From the NCBI GenBank assembly GCA_902614085.1, contig CACMJS010000001.1, forward strand, positions 1 through 64,000: a DNA stretch of 64,000 nucleotides, given 5' to 3'. The translations under genes were made by a program, and so were the position numbers. Positions within the stretch are counted from its first letter, which is position 1. The number at the start of each line of letters is the position of its first letter. Below the pieces are notes generated by a model. It was not told the DNA's origin. It saw nothing but the letters and a program-made list of their open reading frames with translations, and searched no databases. Of this stretch, positions 1-8,826 are shown piece after piece. Origin of the DNA: an uncultured Alphaproteobacteria bacterium. Its GTDB lineage: Bacteria; Pseudomonadota; Alphaproteobacteria; HIMB59; GCA-002718135.

Positions 1-1
1 T

Positions 2-619
2 TTAACTGAAAAAAATTTACAAGTTTATCAAAGTGAGGATTACAATGAGGCAAAAGAAATTTTATCTCTTGTTTTATTTGATTTAATCATTCTTGATAGG
101 ATGATGCCAACTGGTGATGGTATAGAGCTTATTGAACATATAAAACAATTTTCTAATACGCCCATAATTATGCTCACAGCAATGGGAGAGTACAAAGATA
201 AAATTGATGGATTAAAAATTGGTGCTGATGATTATTTATCTAAACCATTTGAACCAGAAGAGTTATTTTTAAGGATAAAAAATTTACTAGGTTTATTTGA
301 AAATCTTAAAAACAAAAAAATTAAGATTTCGTTTGGAGAATTCACCTTTGATACATCTAATTTTAAATTGCAAAAAAATGATAGATTAATTTATTTAACA
401 GAAGGAGAAAATAATTTACTTGTAAAATTAATAAATAAAAGAAATGATATTGTTTTAAGAGAAGAACTAGCAGACCAGGAATTTGATGAAACTGAACTTA
501 GAAAAGTTGATGTACAAGTTACACGTTTAAGACAAAAAATTGAAACAAATGCAAAACAACCTCAATTTATTAAAACTATTAGAGGTAAAGGATATAAATT
601 AATTTGTAATGAAATTTAA
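2..619 (+). CDS. OmpR-family response regulator (5' end outside window)
   Basis: DNA-binding response regulator of a two-component system. The frame is open from base 2, so the first ATG at 101 is internal and the gene starts before the window. Visible: the receiver phosphoacceptor Asp in LIILDRMMP (codon at 95-97), the conserved Thr in IIMLTA, the Lys in YLSKPF, then an OmpR/PhoB winged helix ending in the typical TIRGKGYKL hairpin. It overlaps the histidine kinase gene by one base (TAATG), so the pair is translationally coupled. OmpR (partner EnvZ) is the best guess because of the kinase. The family is clear; the stimulus is unknown. Confidence 0.9.
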   Translation, partial: LTEKNLQVYQSEDYNEAKEILSLVLFDLIILDRMMPTGDGIELIEHIKQFSNTPIIMLTAMGEYKDKIDGLKIGADDYLSKPFEPEELFLRIKNLLGLFENLKNKKIKISFGEFTFDTSNFKLQKNDRLIYLTEGENNLLVKLINKRNDIVLREELADQEFDETELRKVDVQVTRLRQKIETNAKQPQFIKTIRGKGYKLICNEI

Positions 620-1911
620 TGATTAAAAAAATAATACCTTCTACGCTAATTGGAAGATCAATAATTATTATCTTTGTACCTATAATTATTATAGTCCTAC
701 TTACTTCTTTTGTTTTCTATCAAACCTCATGGAGTATTATTTCTAAAAGACTGACCGAGTCTGTGGCTGCAGATATTAATGTTTTAGTAAAATTAATTAA
801 CAGTGATCTTACTGATAATGCAATTAATATTGCAAATCAGGATTTCAAAATGAAAATTAATATTATTAGTGATAGACAATTATTGTCTTCAAAATCTAGT
901 TTAAATTCAGGAATATTATCTAATAGATTAAATCAGTCCTTAAGTAATTTGAAAAAAAAGTTTGATTATGATTTGTCTAATCTTGAAGAAGGTGTTTTAA
1001 TTTATATTCAAATTGAGGAAGATATTTTAAAAATTAATGTTGATAAAGATAGACTATATAGTGAAACTGCTTTTGTCTTTCTACTATGGATGATTTTTGC
1101 CTCTATTATTCTTTTTTTTATGTCTTACTTTTTAATGAGTAGACAATTAAGACCCCTTAAAAGACTGGCGATAATTGCTGAGACATTTGGAAGAGGTTTA
1201 GATGCTCCAGATATTAAGACTGCAGGTGCATATGAAATAAGGCAAACTGCCAATGCTTTTAATCAGATGAGGACAAGAATTAAAAGATTTTTAAAACAAA
1301 GAACAGAAATGCTAGCTGGTGTTAGCCATGATCTTAGAACTCCTTTAACAAGAATGAAATTACAAATTTCATTAATGAAAGATGAGAAGGCAAAATCTGA
1401 ACTAGAAGTAGATATTAACGAAATGACTTCAATGCTAGATAGTTATGTTAGTTTTGTAAAAACAGAATCACCTGAACCAATAGAAACAATAATAATAAAT
1501 GAATTAATTGGTGAGATCTTAAAAACCATTGAAAAAAACGGTGTTGAGTTAACTATAAAAGAAAAAGGCACTATTCAAACTTCTGGTAGACAGATCCAAC
1601 TTAAAAGAGCTTTCAATAACATAATTGATAATTCACAAAGATATGCAAAAAAAATTGAGATAATTCTTTATACAAATGAAAAAGATTGTGTCATTGAATT
1701 TAACGATAATGGTGAGGGTATACCAAGAGATAAATATGAAGATGTATTTAAGCCATTTTTTACTTTAGATCCTTCCAGAAACAAACTTAAAGGAGAAAGT
1801 GGTTTAGGATTAACTATTACTAGGGATATTATTAGATCACATGGTGGTGATGTTAAATTATCTGAGTCAAATCTAGGGGGTCTTCAACTTAAAGTTTTAC
1901 TGCCTCTTTGA
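619..1911 (+). CDS. EnvZ-like sensor histidine kinase
   Basis: Membrane sensor kinase partner of the preceding OmpR-type regulator. It has an N-terminal membrane segment (about residues 12-35), a periplasmic sensor region of roughly 110 residues, a second membrane segment (about 150-172) followed by a HAMP linker, then the dimerisation helix with phospho-acceptor H237 in AGVSHDLRTPLTR, a match to the EnvZ H-box. The C-terminal ATPase domain shows the N box (NIIDNSQRYA) and the G boxes (DNGEGIP, GESGLGL). At 430 aa it has normal EnvZ length. The ligand cannot be read from the sequence. It ends two bases before the convergent csaA-like gene. Confidence 0.9.
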   Translation: MIKKIIPSTLIGRSIIIIFVPIIIIVLLTSFVFYQTSWSIISKRLTESVAADINVLVKLINSDLTDNAINIANQDFKMKINIISDRQLLSSKSSLNSGILSNRLNQSLSNLKKKFDYDLSNLEEGVLIYIQIEEDILKINVDKDRLYSETAFVFLLWMIFASIILFFMSYFLMSRQLRPLKRLAIIAETFGRGLDAPDIKTAGAYEIRQTANAFNQMRTRIKRFLKQRTEMLAGVSHDLRTPLTRMKLQISLMKDEKAKSELEVDINEMTSMLDSYVSFVKTESPEPIETIIINELIGEILKTIEKNGVELTIKEKGTIQTSGRQIQLKRAFNNIIDNSQRYAKKIEIILYTNEKDCVIEFNDNGEGIPRDKYEDVFKPFFTLDPSRNKLKGESGLGLTITRDIIRSHGGDVKLSESNLGGLQLKVLLPL

Positions 1912-1913
1912 TT

Positions 1914-2264
1914 TTAAAATAATCTACCCCCATTATTTACTGGTTTATCAGGAGACAATAAAATTGGTTCTTTTTGTAAATCTGGCACACCAAGAACTAA
2001 TACTTCTGAAATAATTTTACCAATTTGTTTAGGTTTAAAGTTTATAACAGCAATAACTTGCTTATTAATTAATTCATCACTTTTATAATATTTTTGTAAT
2101 TGTGCAGAACTTTTTTTTATTCCAATTTTATCACCAAAATCTATTTTCAAAATTATAGATGGTTTTTTAAGTTCATTATATTCATGAGCTTCAATTACTG
2201 TTCCTATTCTTATATCTACATTTTCAAATTCTTTGTAATTGATAAAATTATGAGAGCTCATCAA
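1914..2264 (-). CDS. csaA: CsaA-like tRNA-binding domain protein
   Basis: Small single-domain protein (116 aa) of the CsaA / Trbp111 OB-fold family, which binds tRNA and has been described as an export-related chaperone. The start reads FENVDIRIGTVIEAHE, the classical DIRVGxV opening of the EMAP-II-like tRNA-binding fold, and KSSAQLQKYY and VINFKPKQIGKIISEVLVLG follow the family pattern. It is last in a leftward run and its start overlaps the stop of the upstream regulator-like gene by four bases. Family is confident; the cellular role of CsaA is poorly defined in general. Confidence 0.85.
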   Translation of the reverse strand: MMSSHNFINYKEFENVDIRIGTVIEAHEYNELKKPSIILKIDFGDKIGIKKSSAQLQKYYKSDELINKQVIAVINFKPKQIGKIISEVLVLGVPDLQKEPILLSPDKPVNNGGRLF

Positions 2265-2794
2265 AATTTAATAACTTTTTCAACATAGTTTAAATATTTA
2301 TCTAACATACTCATTGTTTTTTCTAAACTTTCATTTTCATCATTAAACCAAGTAAATAGAGTTATATAATAAAGCACAAAAATAATTTTTATTTTTATAA
2401 CACCCTGAATACCACTAGGATTAATATTTGCAAAAGTAGCAATTAAAATTTTGCTCTCAATTAATTTAGGAATAAATTTTATTACTTCTTGTGGTTTAGA
2501 CATAAAATGATTGATTATATTTTTTACAGAAACTCTATACTCGTTTAATATATCATAACGTGCCATCATAATTTCAAATAACATATCTCTCTGTGATGAC
2601 TTTTCTATATTAACGATATTTTTTTTTAATTGAAGATCAAAGAAGTCATTAATATTTAAGATTAAATCAATTTTATTATTCATGCCTGATACTTTGGTAT
2701 TAGATAAAAAATTTTTAAGATTAATATCTCTTAAATTTTTTTTCTCTAAATATTTTAAAGTTTTTTTTGCTAGAGATATTTTATTTTGATTCAC
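2261..2794 (-). CDS. TetR/COQ9-like protein
   Basis: 177-aa protein with a degenerate TetR-type helix-turn-helix at the N-terminus (about residues 8-50) and a C-terminal half resembling alphaproteobacterial COQ9/TetR-like proteins: RDMLFEIMMARYDIL corresponds to the family's DRLFDVLMxRFDAL stretch, and TWFNDENESLEKTM to the W-x2-D...T segment. It could be a transcription factor or a lipid-binding, ubiquinone-related protein. The second option fits the nearby ubiK-like gene, but this is inference. It sits between proC and csaA with four-base overlaps on both sides, so it is probably co-transcribed. No similarity search was possible. Confidence 0.5.
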   Translation of the reverse strand: MNQNKISLAKKTLKYLEKKNLRDINLKNFLSNTKVSGMNNKIDLILNINDFFDLQLKKNIVNIEKSSQRDMLFEIMMARYDILNEYRVSVKNIINHFMSKPQEVIKFIPKLIESKILIATFANINPSGIQGVIKIKIIFVLYYITLFTWFNDENESLEKTMSMLDKYLNYVEKVIKF

Positions 2795-3606
2795 TTACCT
2801 TCACCTTGTTGTTTTGCTCTTGTGTATGCTGCCTTAAAAACTTGATTAAAAATATTATCAACCTTATTTATTTTCATTTTCTTGATTCCTGCTTCGGTTG
2901 TACCTCCTCTAGTTGCAACAGTTTCAACCATTTTTTCAGCAGAAATATTATTAGAATTTAATAGATTTAAAGAACCTCTAAAAGTTTGATTAATTAAAAT
3001 TTTAGCTGTGTTTTTAGAAAAACCTAAATTAATTGCAGATTTTTCCATAATATCAATTAACTGAAATATGAAACCCGGACCACTCCCTGATACAGCAGTT
3101 GCTTTGTCTATAAAAGTTTCACTATTAAAAAAAAGAGTTTTACCACTCAAAGAGAACAATTTATCAATCTCTTTAATTTCTTTTTTATTAATAGATTTAT
3201 TCGTATAAATACAGTGAACGCCCTCTCCTATTAAAGCAGGCATGTTTGGCATTACTCTTACAATTTTGCTTATATTTAATAAATTTTTTTTAAAAATTTC
3301 TGTTTTTTTGCCAGCTATCACACTTATTGCTATAGATTTTTTATTAAAATTTGCATTTTTTAATTCTTTAAAGACATTTTTTAACTCAAGAGGTCGAGTT
3401 GCAAATATTATATAATCAAGGTTATTTTGATTATTAATATCATCAATTGATTTAAAAAATTTTATTTTCTTATTTCTATTTCTTTTTTTAAGAATTGCAT
3501 ATTTTTTTTTATCTATAACACTGATGGTGTAATTCCTAGAGTTAGACCATCCAGACATTAAAGATCCTCCCATATGACCACATCCAATTAATAAGATATT
3601 TTTCAT
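2791..3606 (-). CDS. proC: Pyrroline-5-carboxylate reductase
   Basis: Catalyses the last step of proline synthesis, NAD(P)H-dependent reduction of pyrroline-5-carboxylate. The N-terminal Rossmann motif is IGCGHMGGSL (about residues 7-16). MPNMPALIGEG and the C-terminal dimer domain with AVSGSGPGF and ATRGGTTEAGI are the ProC signatures. Length 271 aa is normal for the family. It overlaps the downstream TetR/COQ9-like gene by four bases and lies 32 bases after the YbjN-domain gene, the same order as in many alphaproteobacteria. Confidence 0.95.
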   Translation of the reverse strand: MKNILLIGCGHMGGSLMSGWSNSRNYTISVIDKKKYAILKKRNRNKKIKFFKSIDDINNQNNLDYIIFATRPLELKNVFKELKNANFNKKSIAISVIAGKKTEIFKKNLLNISKIVRVMPNMPALIGEGVHCIYTNKSINKKEIKEIDKLFSLSGKTLFFNSETFIDKATAVSGSGPGFIFQLIDIMEKSAINLGFSKNTAKILINQTFRGSLNLLNSNNISAEKMVETVATRGGTTEAGIKKMKINKVDNIFNQVFKAAYTRAKQQGEGK

Positions 3607-3638
3607 CTATCTATAATATAGCAATATTATTATAAAAA

Positions 3639-4127
3639 TTAAGCTCTACCAATAACTTCAAAATTAGAAAATTTTATAGCTTCTTTAGGAGGAATATCGT
3701 CAAAGAGAACTTGCTGAAAACTTGGATAAAATTTTTCACATTCATAAATTCCAATATCAACAAGGTCTTCAAATTTTTTGTGCAATGTTTCTGTTGAATT
3801 ATTAGATAATAAAGTATGTCTAAAAGCTGGGATACCATTTTTGCTTGTTATATCAAAATGCCCAATCCATAAGTTCTCATTTATAAGTCCTAGTAGTTCA
3901 TACGCCTTATTGAGTTTAGTTTCAGGAAACTTAATATCAAAAGTTATTGAAAAACTTAACGCGTTAATATTTTCAGACCACGTAAAATATAATCTGTAAG
4001 CACACCAATGAGATGCTATCTCAGCAACTAATTCATGATCGGCAGCTCTACTAAAATTCCATTTTTTTTGATGAATAACATCTTCAATGATATCTATAGG
4101 ATTTAACAAAATATTCTCATTTTCCAT
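3639..4127 (-). CDS. YbjN domain-containing protein
   Basis: 162-aa soluble protein of the YbjN family, an alpha/beta fold related to type III secretion chaperones, with no settled biochemical role. Supporting stretches are the N-terminal PIDIIEDVIHQKKWNFSRA, the central HWCAYRLYFTWSENINALSF, and NENLWIGHFDI, which follow the alphaproteobacterial YbjN pattern that often sits beside proC. No signal peptide or membrane segment is visible. It is probably transcribed with proC; its own promoter may lie in the roughly 110-base gap before the ubiK-like gene. Confidence 0.8.
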   Translation of the reverse strand: MENENILLNPIDIIEDVIHQKKWNFSRAADHELVAEIASHWCAYRLYFTWSENINALSFSITFDIKFPETKLNKAYELLGLINENLWIGHFDITSKNGIPAFRHTLLSNNSTETLHKKFEDLVDIGIYECEKFYPSFQQVLFDDIPPKEAIKFSNFEVIGRA

Positions 4128-4235
4128 ACACTATATAGTCATGGCACATATAAATAGTACTACATATTGATTACTAGATTAGACTCGTATTTTGCAAGGC
4201 AAAATCTACAAAAAATGTGAATTAGTTGAGGATTC

Positions 4236-4526
4236 CTAACTTTTTGATTTCTTTTTAATAGTTTTTTTCTTTTTAACTGTTTTTTTCTTAGATTTTACTG
4301 ATCTTGAAGATGTTTTTTTTAATTTTTCATTTTCCATCATTACTTTTTGAACCATTTTTTTAAGTGCATCAAATTCATCTTTTTTAACAAGATTCATTTT
4401 TTTTATTATTTTGTTAACTCGTAAAGATACAATTGTTTCAATTTCTTCTTTAACACCTGAAAAAGTACTCATAGCATCGACTGCAAATTTCGATAAATCG
4501 GAAAGTATTTTGTTTCTATCAACCAT
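4236..4526 (-). CDS. ubiK: UbiK/BMFP-family accessory factor
   Basis: 96-aa coiled-coil protein of the UbiK (YqiC, BMFP) family, which in enterobacteria assists assembly or lipid access of the ubiquinone biosynthesis complex. It shows an amphipathic helix with SDLSKFAVDAMSTFSGVKEE, then RVNKIIKKMNLVKKDEFDAL, the family's typical 'DEFDALK' coiled coil, and a very Lys-rich tail. It is divergent from lgt with only 23 bases between the start codons. The role is assigned by family; the low-complexity Lys tail is common in AT-rich genomes. Confidence 0.8.
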   Translation of the reverse strand: MVDRNKILSDLSKFAVDAMSTFSGVKEEIETIVSLRVNKIIKKMNLVKKDEFDALKKMVQKVMMENEKLKKTSSRSVKSKKKTVKKKKTIKKKSKS

Positions 4527-4549
4527 GTTATAATATTAAATATAGATAA

Positions 4550-5341
4550 ATGAATTTTATTCAACCATCAATAGATCCTGCCATCTTATCAATCGGTTAC
4601 ATTGAGATAAGATGGTACAGCTTAGCATATATCTTGGGATTTCTATTAGGGATTTATATTATTAAAAGATTAAACAAAATTTATGGAAATCAATACAGCA
4701 ATAAAAATATAGATAGCTTTCTTATTTGGGCAGTATTAGGTGTTATTATTGGAGGACGCACAGGTTATGTTATTTTTTATCAACTAAATGAGTTTTTAAC
4801 TAATCCTTTTTATCTATTTGAAATTTGGAATGGAGGTATGTCATTTCATGGCGGGTTGATTGGTATAATAATAAGTACTTTAATATTTGCAAAGATTAAT
4901 GGAAAAAGTTTTTTCTACCTATCTGATTTAGTTTCAATCGTTGCTCCTATTGGATTATTCTTTGGTAGAATTGCAAACTTTATTAATACAGAACTAATAG
5001 GTAGGCCAACCGATTTTTATATATCAGTTATTTATCCATCGATAGATAATATACCAAGACATCCTTCTCAAATATACGAAGCTTTTCTTGAGGGAATAAT
5101 TTTATTTCTCATATTATTAATCTATTTTTATAAGATAAAAAAACACAAAATTTATGGATTAATTAGTGGTCAGTTTTTAATATTTTATTCCATATTTAGA
5201 TTTTTAATTGAATATGTAAGAGAACCAGATTTGCACCTAGGATTATTTTTTAATTTTATTTCAATGGGTCAAATACTATGTATACCTTTTTTTATTTTTG
5301 GAATATTGATAATTCAAAATGTTAAGCAAAAGAAAAATTAA
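4550..5341 (+). CDS. lgt: Prolipoprotein diacylglyceryl transferase
   Basis: Inner-membrane enzyme that transfers diacylglycerol from phosphatidylglycerol to the lipobox Cys of prolipoproteins. Seven hydrophobic segments are visible. Lgt signatures include WNGGMSFHGGLIG with the essential His (H100), GRIANFINTELIGRPT, and HPSQIYEAFLEG. At 263 aa it has normal length. Its stop lies 23 bases inside the following MidA-like gene, and lgt-MidA-pgeF is a conserved alphaproteobacterial order, so an operon is likely. Confidence 0.96.
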   Translation: MNFIQPSIDPAILSIGYIEIRWYSLAYILGFLLGIYIIKRLNKIYGNQYSNKNIDSFLIWAVLGVIIGGRTGYVIFYQLNEFLTNPFYLFEIWNGGMSFHGGLIGIIISTLIFAKINGKSFFYLSDLVSIVAPIGLFFGRIANFINTELIGRPTDFYISVIYPSIDNIPRHPSQIYEAFLEGIILFLILLIYFYKIKKHKIYGLISGQFLIFYSIFRFLIEYVREPDLHLGLFFNFISMGQILCIPFFIFGILIIQNVKQKKN

Positions 5342-6371
5342 TAAAATAAAAGTTCTTAACAATAAAAAAAATTTGCGTTTAGATAAATTTATTAACTTGG
5401 CTCTTTATGAAAGAAATGGCTATTACTTAAGCAAAAAACCTATAGGAAGAAAATTTGACTTTGTTACATCTCCAGAAATTTCACAAATGTTTGGAGAAAT
5501 TATTGGCGTGTATTTACTCTATCATTGGAAAGAAAAAATTAACTCAAAATTTAATTTAATTGAATTGGGTCCAGGAAATGGCACTTTATTTAAAGATATT
5601 GAAAGAACTGCAAAAATACTTCCAGATTTTTTTGAAAATGCTGATGTTTATTTTATAGAAATAAATAAAGAATTAAGAAAAATACAAGAAAAAAATTTAA
5701 ATTATTTTAAACAATCAAAAATTAGATGGTCAAAAGTTTTAAATTTCAGATCTAAACTGCCTTCAATAATATATTCAAATGAATTTTTTGATTGTTTTCC
5801 TGTAAGGCAATTTTTAAATGATAATAATCATTGGTTTGAAAAATATGTAAAATTTAATGAAAAGGAAAATAAATATTATTCTATAAATAAACGAGTAATT
5901 AGTAAAAAAATATTAGATTATTTAAGTAAATACAAAAGACAAAAAATTTATGAAGTTTCTTATTCAAGGAATAGGTATTTTAAGCAAATATGTAAATATC
6001 TCAAAAAAAATAGAGGTGTATGTATTTTAATCGATTATGGATATAATAAGAAAATAAAAAACTTTACGTTACAAGCAATATATAACCATAAAAAAACCAG
6101 TATATTTGAAAATATAGGCCAACAAGACATTTCAAGTCATGTAAATTTTAATGAATTAATTGAAATAGCAAAACAAAATAGATTACAAATCAACGAATTT
6201 GTTTCACAAAGAGATTTTTTAATAAAATATGGAATATTAGAACGAAAACAAAAATTGCTAACTAAAAATTCAAATTTAAATAAAAATTTACTGGATGAGG
6301 AAGTGGATAGATTAATTAATGTTGATAGGATGGGAAACTTATTTAAGTGTCTTGTTGTTTCTAACTTATGA
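5319..6371 (+). CDS. MidA/NDUFAF7-family SAM-dependent methyltransferase
   Basis: 350-aa protein of the COG1565 family. The eukaryotic member NDUFAF7 methylates an Arg of a complex I subunit during assembly, so a respiratory-complex role is plausible here but is inference. Visible: FVTSPEISQMFGEIIGVYL near residue 45, the SAM-binding glycine motif ELGPGNGTL near residue 83, SNEFFDCFPVRQF near 150, and LIDYGY near 240. The start is taken at 5319, overlapping lgt by 23 bases; a later start would remove little. It overlaps pgeF by four bases. Confidence 0.85.
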   Translation: MLSKRKINKIKVLNNKKNLRLDKFINLALYERNGYYLSKKPIGRKFDFVTSPEISQMFGEIIGVYLLYHWKEKINSKFNLIELGPGNGTLFKDIERTAKILPDFFENADVYFIEINKELRKIQEKNLNYFKQSKIRWSKVLNFRSKLPSIIYSNEFFDCFPVRQFLNDNNHWFEKYVKFNEKENKYYSINKRVISKKILDYLSKYKRQKIYEVSYSRNRYFKQICKYLKKNRGVCILIDYGYNKKIKNFTLQAIYNHKKTSIFENIGQQDISSHVNFNELIEIAKQNRLQINEFVSQRDFLIKYGILERKQKLLTKNSNLNKNLLDEEVDRLINVDRMGNLFKCLVVSNL

Positions 6372-7132
6372 TTATTAAAAATTATTTTACACATGCAAAA
6401 ATTAAATCTTTTGTTAGAGCTGGTTTTTTTACTAGAAATGGTGGAGTATCAAAAAAAGAAAACTATTCACTAAACTGTAGCTTTAACCGCAAAGATACTA
6501 AAGTAAATGTAAATAAAAATATTGATATTTGTCTAAAAAATTTAAATATCAAAAAAAATATTAAATTTATTAGTCAAATACACTCCAACAAGATTGTAGA
6601 AATTAATAAAAAAAATATAGGTAAAAAGTATTCTGGAGATGGGTTAATCACGAGCAATAAGCAAATAGCTTTAGGGGTTTTAACTGCAGATTGCTGTCCA
6701 ATTTTTATTTTTGATAAACATAAAAGATATATTTGTGCCCTTCATTCAGGCTGGAAAGGTGCATTAAAAAATATAGCTGCTAAAGGTATAGAATATTTTG
6801 TTAAACAAAAAATAATTAAAAAAAATGTTGTCGTTCTTATTGGTCCTTGTTTGAGCTTCAAAAACTTTGAAGTATCAAAAGACTTTAAAAGTAAGTTTAT
6901 AAGCAAAAATAAAAGATACTCTATTTTCTTCAAATACAAAAATAAAGACAAAGATTTATTTAATTTAAGAAGATTGATTAACTTTCAATTTAAGGAATTG
7001 GGTATTAAAAATATATATAATATTAACAAAGATACCTTCTCAAATAAGAGAGTTTTTTTCAGCCATCGTAGGGAATCACAAAAATTTAAAGATACTGGAA
7101 GAATGCTTAATATCATTGCATTTGATGATTAA
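6368..7132 (+). CDS. pgeF: PgeF/YfiH-family purine nucleoside phosphorylase / cell-wall editing protein
   Basis: 254-aa laccase-domain (DUF152, YfiH) protein. Family members have purine nucleoside phosphorylase / adenosine deaminase activity, and the E. coli member also removes misincorporated L-Ser from peptidoglycan precursors. The zinc-site residues are in place: the His in QIHSNKIVEI, the Cys pair in TADCCPIFI, and the His in LHSGWKGA, followed by GPCLSFKNFEV and FSHRRE. It overlaps the MidA-like gene by four bases (ATGA) and ends the lgt operon. The name follows family use; the exact substrate is not determinable. Confidence 0.88.
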   Translation: MIIKNYFTHAKIKSFVRAGFFTRNGGVSKKENYSLNCSFNRKDTKVNVNKNIDICLKNLNIKKNIKFISQIHSNKIVEINKKNIGKKYSGDGLITSNKQIALGVLTADCCPIFIFDKHKRYICALHSGWKGALKNIAAKGIEYFVKQKIIKKNVVVLIGPCLSFKNFEVSKDFKSKFISKNKRYSIFFKYKNKDKDLFNLRRLINFQFKELGIKNIYNINKDTFSNKRVFFSHRRESQKFKDTGRMLNIIAFDD

Positions 7133-7179
7133 TTTTAGTTGATCTATTATTATTCTAATATAGTAATTAATTTGATTAT

Positions 7180-8115
7180 ATGAAAATAATCGCCTGTAAT
7201 AGTAGCAAATCCCTAGCAGAAAAAATTTCTAAACATATTGATGTGCCATTAGCAGATGCCTCTGTTAGAACTTTTAATGATAGAGAAATATTTGTGGAAA
7301 TAAATGAAAATATTAGAGGTGAAGATGTTTTTATTATTCAATCGACATCACATCCAGCAAATGACCATTTAATGGAACTTTTAATTACAATTGATGCTGC
7401 AAGAAGAGGTTCAGCAAAAAGGATTACTGCTGTTATCCCATATTATGGATATGCAAGACAAGATAGAAAGACCGGTCCTAGAACACCAATAACTGCTAAA
7501 CTTGTTGCAAATTTAATTACATCTGCGGGGGCTGATAGGGTATTAACAATGGATTTGCATGCTGGTCAAATTCAAGGTTTTTTTGACATTCCTCTAGATA
7601 ATATTTTTTCTGTAAGACCGATAATCGATGATGTTAAAGAAAGATTTAATGGAAACAAAGATTTAGTTGTTGCTTCACCTGATGTTGGTGGTGTGGTAAG
7701 AGCTAGAGCTTTTGCTAAGAGGTTAGAGGCTGGACTAGCAATTGCCGATAAAAGAAGAGAAAAGGCTGGTGAGTCTGAAGTGATGAATATTATCGGAGAT
7801 GTAAAAGATAAAACTTGTATCTTATTAGATGATATAGCTGACTCTGCAGGTACACTATGTAATGCTGCAGAAGCTCTAAGTAAAAATGGGGCTAAAGAAA
7901 TTTATTCTTATATTGTTCACGGTGTATTATCTGGAGATGCGCTAAAAAAGATTGAAAATTCAAGCATAAAAGAATTGGTATTAACGGATACAATAGAGCC
8001 TTCTAAAGAGGTAAAAAGCACAAAAAACATTAGACATATTAGTATTGCTCCTTTAATGGGTGATGCGATTAAAAGGATTAACACTGATACTTCAGTGTCC
8101 GCCCTTTTCGATTAA
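7180..8115 (+). CDS. prs: Ribose-phosphate pyrophosphokinase
   Basis: Makes PRPP from ribose-5-phosphate and ATP, feeding purine, pyrimidine, histidine and tryptophan synthesis. Visible: the flexible loop Arg region [10 protein letters not shown] near residue 90, [16 protein letters not shown] near 125, and the PRPP loop [11 protein letters not shown] near 218. At 311 aa it is a typical class I enzyme. It lies 47 bases after pgeF and 12 bases before rplY, and likely heads a prs-rplY-pth-ychF operon, a common alphaproteobacterial arrangement. Confidence 0.97.
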   Translation: MKIIACNSSKSLAEKISKHIDVPLADASVRTFNDREIFVEINENIRGEDVFIIQSTSHPANDHLMELLITIDAARRGSAKRITAVIPYYGYARQDRKTGPRTPITAKLVANLITSAGADRVLTMDLHAGQIQGFFDIPLDNIFSVRPIIDDVKERFNGNKDLVVASPDVGGVVRARAFAKRLEAGLAIADKRREKAGESEVMNIIGDVKDKTCILLDDIADSAGTLCNAAEALSKNGAKEIYSYIVHGVLSGDALKKIENSSIKELVLTDTIEPSKEVKSTKNIRHISIAPLMGDAIKRINTDTSVSALFD

Positions 8116-8127
8116 ATTTTTTGTTTT

Positions 8128-8805
8128 ATGAGTGATTTTAAAGCGATAGAAAGAAATAAAGATATTGGCTCAAATTATAGTCTTTTAATGAAGGGATTAG
8201 TCCCTGGTATTATCTATGGCAAGGGTACTGAGCCTAAAAAAATTGCTCTAGAAGATAAAATACTCAAAAAATTAATGGGTACTGGTTCTTTCTATTCAAC
8301 AATTATCGATCTTGATGTTGATGGAAAGAAAGAAAAAATACTTCCTAAACAATTGCAATATCACCCTGTAAGTGATCGACTTATACATTTTGATTTTTTA
8401 AGAGTGCAAGAAAATACAAAAGTAAACGTTGAAATTCCTGTTGAATTTTTAAATCAAGATAAATGTCCTGGTTTGAAAAAAGGTGGAGTTTTAAATACTG
8501 TTAGAAGACTTGTTGAACTTACATGTAATGCAAATAATATACCTAGCAAACTAGAATTTGATTTAATTGAAAGTGAAATAGGTGATGCAGTAAAAATTAG
8601 TAATATTCAACTACCTGAGGGAGTTGCTCCTACTATTTCAGATAGAGATTTCGTAATAGCTACTTTAGTGCCACCAACTGTAGAAGTTGAAACTAAAACT
8701 GAAGAAGCAACTGAAGAAGGTGCAGCAGAAGGTGGGGAAGAGAAATCAGAGGAAAAGAAGGAAGAATCTTCTGATAATAAAGAAGAAAATAAAGAATCTA
8801 AGTAA
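8128..8805 (+). CDS. rplY: Ribosomal protein bL25 (CTC form)
   Basis: 50S protein that binds 5S rRNA; the two-domain CTC form has an N-terminal bL25 domain and a C-terminal TL5-like beta domain. Visible: GLVPGIIYGKG near residue 25, QYHPVSDRLIHFDFLRV near 75, then VEIPVEFLNQDKCPGLKKGGVLN. The last 40 residues are a low-complexity acidic tail of Glu, Lys and Ser, a common extension in this family. Length is 225 aa. It is co-directional with prs and pth, with short gaps. Confidence 0.95.
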   Translation: MSDFKAIERNKDIGSNYSLLMKGLVPGIIYGKGTEPKKIALEDKILKKLMGTGSFYSTIIDLDVDGKKEKILPKQLQYHPVSDRLIHFDFLRVQENTKVNVEIPVEFLNQDKCPGLKKGGVLNTVRRLVELTCNANNIPSKLEFDLIESEIGDAVKISNIQLPEGVAPTISDRDFVIATLVPPTVEVETKTEEATEEGAAEGGEEKSEEKKEESSDNKEENKESK

Positions 8806-8826
8806 CTTTACTTTATATTTCATTAT

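Noticed and set aside
3613-3630. Inverted repeat ATAATAT / ATATTAT between ybjN and proC
   Set aside because: A/T only and seven bp; expected by chance in this composition.
4189-4205. ATTTTGC-AAG-GCAAAAT hairpin after the ubiK gene
   Set aside because: Seven bp with a three-base loop and no T tract; too weak to call a terminator.
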